The position numbers and the translations under genes are program-made. DNA of 64,000 bases, from positions 310,001-374,000 of the forward strand of contig CAUBJF010000001.1 in assembly GCA_958436175.1 (NCBI GenBank), read 5' to 3'. Shown piece after piece: positions 60,257 to 64,000 of this stretch (positions are counted from its first letter, which is position 1; the number at the start of each line of letters is the position of its first letter). The notes beneath the pieces are model-generated. The model made no database searches, was not told the DNA's origin, and saw nothing but the letters and a program-made list of their open reading frames with translations. The DNA comes from an uncultured Muribaculaceae bacterium (GTDB lineage Bacteria; Bacteroidota; Bacteroidia; Bacteroidales; Muribaculaceae).

Positions 60257-62389
60257 ATGAAAGCCATATTAGCAGCCGCTGTAGCGGCAACATTCACCGT
60301 CTGTCCCTTTATGACACAAGCAGAAAACCCTTTTTACGCACCCTTTGAGACAGAGCACGGCACTATTCCGTTCTCGCAGATCAATGATACCCTCTGGTCT
60401 CCAGCCATCGACCGTGGCATAGAGCTGGCCCGACAGGAAATAGATGCCATCGTCAACCAGCGTTCGCGTCCCGATTTCGAGAACACCATCGTAGCTCTCG
60501 AACGTACTGGCCAGGATCTAAACCGAGTCCTCAATGCATTCTATCCCCTTCTTTCGGCCAACAGCACAGACGCCATGATGGAGATAGCAGTCGACGCGTC
60601 CAAGAAACTGAGCGACTACTCCACATCCATAATCCTTAACGAAGGTCTCTGGAACCGCGTCCGCGAGGTATACGAGAACCGCGAGCTATTCGACCTCGAC
60701 CCCGAGGACCAGATGCTCCTCCAGAAGACCTACGACTCCTTCGCCCTCTCCGGAGCCAATCTCGAAGGTGCCGACCGCGAACGATACAAGGAACTCAACG
60801 CTGAACTGTCGGCACTGACTACTGCCTTCGGCCAGAACGTCCTCAAGGAGCTGAATACTTATGAAGTATGGCTCGGGCCTGACGACCTCGCCGGACTTCC
60901 CGAAAGTTCCGTCAACGCCGCTGCCGAAGCCGCCGCAGCCAAAGGTCGCAAAGGAGAATATCTTTTCACCCTCGACCAGCCCGTATATATCGCATTCATG
61001 AAGTACTCCTCGCGCCCCGACCTGCGCGAGAAAATGTACAAGCTCTATAACGGCCGCAACCGCCAGGGCGAGTTTTCGAACCTCGACAACATACGCCGCA
61101 TCAGCGAACTGCGCCGCGAGATGGCCGCCCTGCTTGGCAGCGACAACTATGCCAAGCACTCCCTCCAGCGCACCATGGCCAAGAACCCCGAGGCCGTCTA
61201 CGACCTTCTCGGCCGTCTTCGCGATGCTTACCGTCCGGCACTCGATGCAGAGATGAAGGAGCTGACAGAATTCGCAACCGAACTTGAAGGCAAGCCCACC
61301 ACTATCAATCCCTGGGATTACTCCTACTACTCCAACAAGCTAAAGGCATCGAAGTACAGCTTCGACGAAGAAGCTCTGCGCCCATATTTCGAACTTTCGA
61401 ATACCGTCAAGGGTGTATTCGGCCTTGCCACGAAACTATATGGGTTGAATTTCACAGAGAACAAAAACATCGAAGTATATCATCCCGACGTGAAGGCATA
61501 CGATGTCACCGACGCTGACGGAAAATTTGTCGGCATCATCTACACTGACTTCTTCCCTCGCGCCTCGAAACGCCCGGGAGCATGGATGACAAGCTTCAAA
61601 GATCAGTATATAGACGAGAACGGCGTCAATCAGCGTCCTCAGGTTACCATAGTGATGAACTTCACCAAACCTACCGCCGATACGCCGTCACTCCTGACAC
61701 CTTACGAAGTTGAGACATTCCTACATGAGTTCGGCCATGCACTTCACGGTCTTCTCGCCGACACCAAATATTCCTCGCTCTCCGGCACAGCTGTATATCG
61801 CGATTTTGTCGAACTTCCCTCGCAGTTCAACGAGAACTACCTTACCGAGAAGGAATTCCTCGACAGCTTCGCCCGTCACTACAAAACCGGCGAGACCATC
61901 CCGCAAGAACTTATTGACCGTCTCGTTGCCTCCAGCCGCTATGGTGCGGCCTACAGCTGCATGCGCCAGCTCGCTTTCGGCTACCTCGATATGGCATGGC
62001 ATACCATCGACAAGCCTGTCGACGACCCCGTCGCCTTCGAGAGCCAGGCAATAGAATGTGTCAAGATATTCCCCGACGTAGAAGGCACACTCATCTCGCC
62101 CCAGTTCAGCCATATCTTCTCAGGAGGTTATGCTGCCGGATACTATAGCTACAAATGGGCCGAAGTGCTCGATGCCGATGCCTTTGCACTCTTCAAGAAA
62201 AACGGAATCTTCGATAAGGCGACAGCCGACAGCTTCCGTCGCAACGTACTGACACGAGGCGGCACTGAAAATCCTGCCGAACTATACCGCCGTTTCCGTG
62301 GTCAGGATCCGACTATCGACGCACTCCTCGAACGCGACGGCATCCGTAAGCCTTCAGAAACCCAGATAGAACATCCGAAGAAAGACTGA
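60257..62389 (+). CDS. Exported M3 family oligopeptidase (Dcp-like)
   Basis: Zinc oligopeptidase of the M3 family, 710 residues from the ATG at 60257, with a signal peptide (about 1-22, ending TQA-E). The zinc motif is HEFGH (H490, E491, H494) within VETFLHEFGHALHGLLAD. The typical C-terminal SGGYAAGYYSYKWAEVLDAD and FRRNVLTRGGTENPAELYR follow. The layout best fits periplasmic dipeptidyl carboxypeptidase Dcp. It would trim peptides in the periplasm. The next gene starts one base after its stop. Confidence 0.95.
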   Translation: MKAILAAAVAATFTVCPFMTQAENPFYAPFETEHGTIPFSQINDTLWSPAIDRGIELARQEIDAIVNQRSRPDFENTIVALERTGQDLNRVLNAFYPLLSANSTDAMMEIAVDASKKLSDYSTSIILNEGLWNRVREVYENRELFDLDPEDQMLLQKTYDSFALSGANLEGADRERYKELNAELSALTTAFGQNVLKELNTYEVWLGPDDLAGLPESSVNAAAEAAAAKGRKGEYLFTLDQPVYIAFMKYSSRPDLREKMYKLYNGRNRQGEFSNLDNIRRISELRREMAALLGSDNYAKHSLQRTMAKNPEAVYDLLGRLRDAYRPALDAEMKELTEFATELEGKPTTINPWDYSYYSNKLKASKYSFDEEALRPYFELSNTVKGVFGLATKLYGLNFTENKNIEVYHPDVKAYDVTDADGKFVGIIYTDFFPRASKRPGAWMTSFKDQYIDENGVNQRPQVTIVMNFTKPTADTPSLLTPYEVETFLHEFGHALHGLLADTKYSSLSGTAVYRDFVELPSQFNENYLTEKEFLDSFARHYKTGETIPQELIDRLVASSRYGAAYSCMRQLAFGYLDMAWHTIDKPVDDPVAFESQAIECVKIFPDVEGTLISPQFSHIFSGGYAAGYYSYKWAEVLDADAFALFKKNGIFDKATADSFRRNVLTRGGTENPAELYRRFRGQDPTIDALLERDGIRKPSETQIEHPKKD

Positions 62390-62390
62390 C

Positions 62391-62876
62391 ATGGCAGTAG
62401 AAGAGACAGCCGTATTTCAGGTTCCGGCCGGGCGTTATGCTTCGGCCGAGGCCTTCCGCCGGCTCAAAAGGGCCGCATGGATTCCGGCTTTGTTCCTGGC
62501 GGCAGCTCTGACAGCAGCTGTCTTCGACTCCCGTTTTATCTATGTGGCCTTGATACTGCTTTTCATAATATTTCCAATGGGACTCACCATGGGCTGGCTC
62601 TCGATCGTATCGAAACCCGTTTATATTCGTCGCCAGAGGCCTCAAAGCTGGAGCCTTGGCGACGACGGTATTCTCATGATAAATTATTATGATGGAGAAA
62701 ACAATGTCGCAGACCGCGAAGAAATCCCCCTCGACAGTATCTGTGACATAGAAACAGGGAAAAGCCACACTATTCTAAGTCTCGGGCAAAAGAGACATGA
62801 AGGTTTCCTCATCGTGCCGACAGATATATGTCCGTCAAAGCTCGCATGCCTCCTCCTCAACAACAATATCGAATAA
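62391..62876 (+). CDS. Small two-helix membrane protein, unknown function
   Basis: 161 residues that I do not recognise. A basic N-terminal part is followed by two close membrane helices (about 30-47 WIPALFLAAALTAAVF and 49-68 IYVALILLFIIFPMGLTMGW). A C-terminal soluble part of about 80 residues has alternating strands (GDDGILMINYYDGENNVADR; IPLDSICDIETGKSHTILSL). This resembles the YcxB/PH-like layout of small membrane proteins, by eye only. It lies between the M3 peptidase gene (1 base away) and the next ORF (3 bases away), clearly in one operon. Confidence 0.7.
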   Translation: MAVEETAVFQVPAGRYASAEAFRRLKRAAWIPALFLAAALTAAVFDSRFIYVALILLFIIFPMGLTMGWLSIVSKPVYIRRQRPQSWSLGDDGILMINYYDGENNVADREEIPLDSICDIETGKSHTILSLGQKRHEGFLIVPTDICPSKLACLLLNNNIE

Positions 62877-62879
62877 ACA

Positions 62880-64000
62880 ATGACAAACGACCAAATAGAT
62901 TATCAGGTATTCAAAATTCACAAGGACATCTCCGATAATGCCCTGCGGTCGGCCATCGACGGCCTTCGCGAATTCGCATTCTACGTCGGAGCCTCGAATG
63001 CCGCACAGGAGGTCGATGCCTTGGAACAGAGATATTTCTATATGCTTCGATTCCTTGCCGATGGTGTCGACATTCCTGAAATGCAGAAAGAACGCCGCAA
63101 CATCGAAGATGCCTGCCGCCTGATATGCGACAAAATCGAAATCGAAGCTCACGCCCAGCTTGGCGACAAGCTCTACTATACCCGTGTGCGTTTCAACCGC
63201 ATGCGACCCGAAGAAAATCTCGAGAGCATCATCAGCGACTACCTTTCTGAACTTTCTCATGTGCAGAACGACAGTTCGGCACTTACAGACAACCGTGCAT
63301 ATTCCAAACTCGAGACTATAGCCGCCGATATCTTCGAACGTCTCTGGACCACATATCCCCTGAGCGAGGAAGAAGAGCATCTGCTTTCGACTATACTTAC
63401 CGACAACGAGCTGCCTCCCTACGACCGTGAGATGTGGGTTGGAGCACTCGGCCTCGGACAGATAGAACGCCCTGACAATGCACGTCGCCGTCTGCTCGAA
63501 GAGGTCCTCAACAACAGTTCGACACGTTTGTCGGCCGCCGCCGCGATATGGCTCTTCGCTGATGCACAAAGGGATTCCTCGGGAGACAGCCTCCGTCGTT
63601 TCAAAGAAGACAATCCTGAGGATTTCTTCGACATATCATACGAATTCGCACGCGCACGAGGCACCGAAAAACTATCTGAAGACGTACGCCTCAACGTCAT
63701 GCCCCGTATGTTCGACATGGGCCGAGAAGTGGCTGAAAAGCTTAAAAACGCCGATAACGATATAGACGATCTCCTCCGCAACAGCGAATGGGCCACGGGT
63801 GCAATAGATGCCGAAGGATTCGAGAAACTAAAAGGTTTCGTGGATGCCCAGGCCGACGGCGAAGATGTATATATGGCCACCCTCGGGCAGCCAAGCCTGC
63901 GTAGTTTCCCATTCTTCCATAAGCTCAATAATTGGTTCCTGCCTTTCCATACCGGCAGCAGCGAGATAGCCGATGTCACCGACGGCGAAGGTGCCGCTTT
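62880..64000 (+). CDS. Large helical protein of unknown function, 3' end outside window
   Basis: An open frame from the ATG at 62880 to the end of the window gives at least 373 residues without a stop. It starts MTNDQIDYQVFKIHKDISDN. The protein is strongly helical and acidic, with no signal peptide or membrane helix. Several segments look like helical repeats (AAIWLFADAQRDSSGDSLRR; NSSTRLSAAAAIWLFADAQ). I do not recognise a family; a TPR or HEAT-type scaffold is possible. The frame keeps the codon use of its neighbours and follows the preceding gene by 3 bases. Confidence 0.75.
   Translation, partial: MTNDQIDYQVFKIHKDISDNALRSAIDGLREFAFYVGASNAAQEVDALEQRYFYMLRFLADGVDIPEMQKERRNIEDACRLICDKIEIEAHAQLGDKLYYTRVRFNRMRPEENLESIISDYLSELSHVQNDSSALTDNRAYSKLETIAADIFERLWTTYPLSEEEEHLLSTILTDNELPPYDREMWVGALGLGQIERPDNARRRLLEEVLNNSSTRLSAAAAIWLFADAQRDSSGDSLRRFKEDNPEDFFDISYEFARARGTEKLSEDVRLNVMPRMFDMGREVAEKLKNADNDIDDLLRNSEWATGAIDAEGFEKLKGFVDAQADGEDVYMATLGQPSLRSFPFFHKLNNWFLPFHTGSSEIADVTDGEGAA

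Overview
The window is a chromosomal stretch of a gut-type Bacteroidales bacterium. Muribaculaceae (S24-7) is my best guess, but no rRNA gene is present to settle it. Four things point to Bacteroidota: repeated promoters of the -33 TTTG / -7 TAnnTTTG type with little Shine-Dalgarno signal; an 11-subunit-type complex I with fused NuoCD; the divergent Bacteroidota omega subunit beside BamD; and a C10 protease carrying a type IX secretion C-terminal sorting domain. Base composition and codon use look uniform by eye. I see no tRNA, rRNA, insertion sequence, prophage or CRISPR array. Coding density is very high, and only 7144-7507 exceeds 300 bases without a protein gene.

Layout. 1-6106 (minus) is an energy block, nuoA-nuoB-nuoCD-nuoH followed directly by atpD-atpC-atpB; the last gene runs off the window. 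6268-7143 is a surface lipoprotein. 7251-7396 is a probable stand-alone small RNA with its own promoter and terminator. 7508-15095 is a six-gene plus-strand unit: mltG, a TPR/beta-propeller protein, floA, a CstA-type transporter, a PHP phosphatase and a U32 peptidase. 15196-21203 holds a GH35 beta-galactosidase, a GIN-domain surface protein, a TPR membrane regulator with a C-terminal HTH, and a GH43 enzyme. 21277-25942 holds a Spy-like protein, rpsO, an acetyltransferase, a symporter, fabD and a LIM/DA1-like metallopeptidase.

25919-29543 (minus) encodes an outer-membrane barrel, a NapH/NapG-like iron-sulfur fusion with an internal Tat motif, and a Tat-exported lipoprotein aldo/keto reductase with ferredoxin clusters. 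This looks like a periplasmic redox module. 29646-38802 contains a GT39-type glycosyltransferase, ferritin, a ClC/CBS channel, a polyprenyl-phosphate sugar transferase, the t6A pair tsaC/tsaB, yicC, bamD and omega. 38969-49229 contains phosphoglycerate mutase, the T9SS-exported C10 protease, an M16 protease, a GH97 glycosidase and nadE.

49231-52617 (minus) is a DUF805-led ABC importer of the iron-siderophore/cobalamin type. A YqgE protein follows on plus. 53385-60063 is a seven-gene minus-strand run: DUF456, DUF4919, PASTA, RluD-type synthase, aroE, YeiH and comEC. The right end (60257-64000) has an M3 peptidase, a small membrane protein and a partial unknown gene.

The region is mostly core metabolism and envelope biology with scattered glycan and protein degradation enzymes. 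The most unusual items are the NapGH-like/aldo-keto reductase pair, the LIM-DA1-like peptidase, the unassigned small RNA, the nuoH-atpD junction, and several operator-like repeats in divergent intergenic regions.
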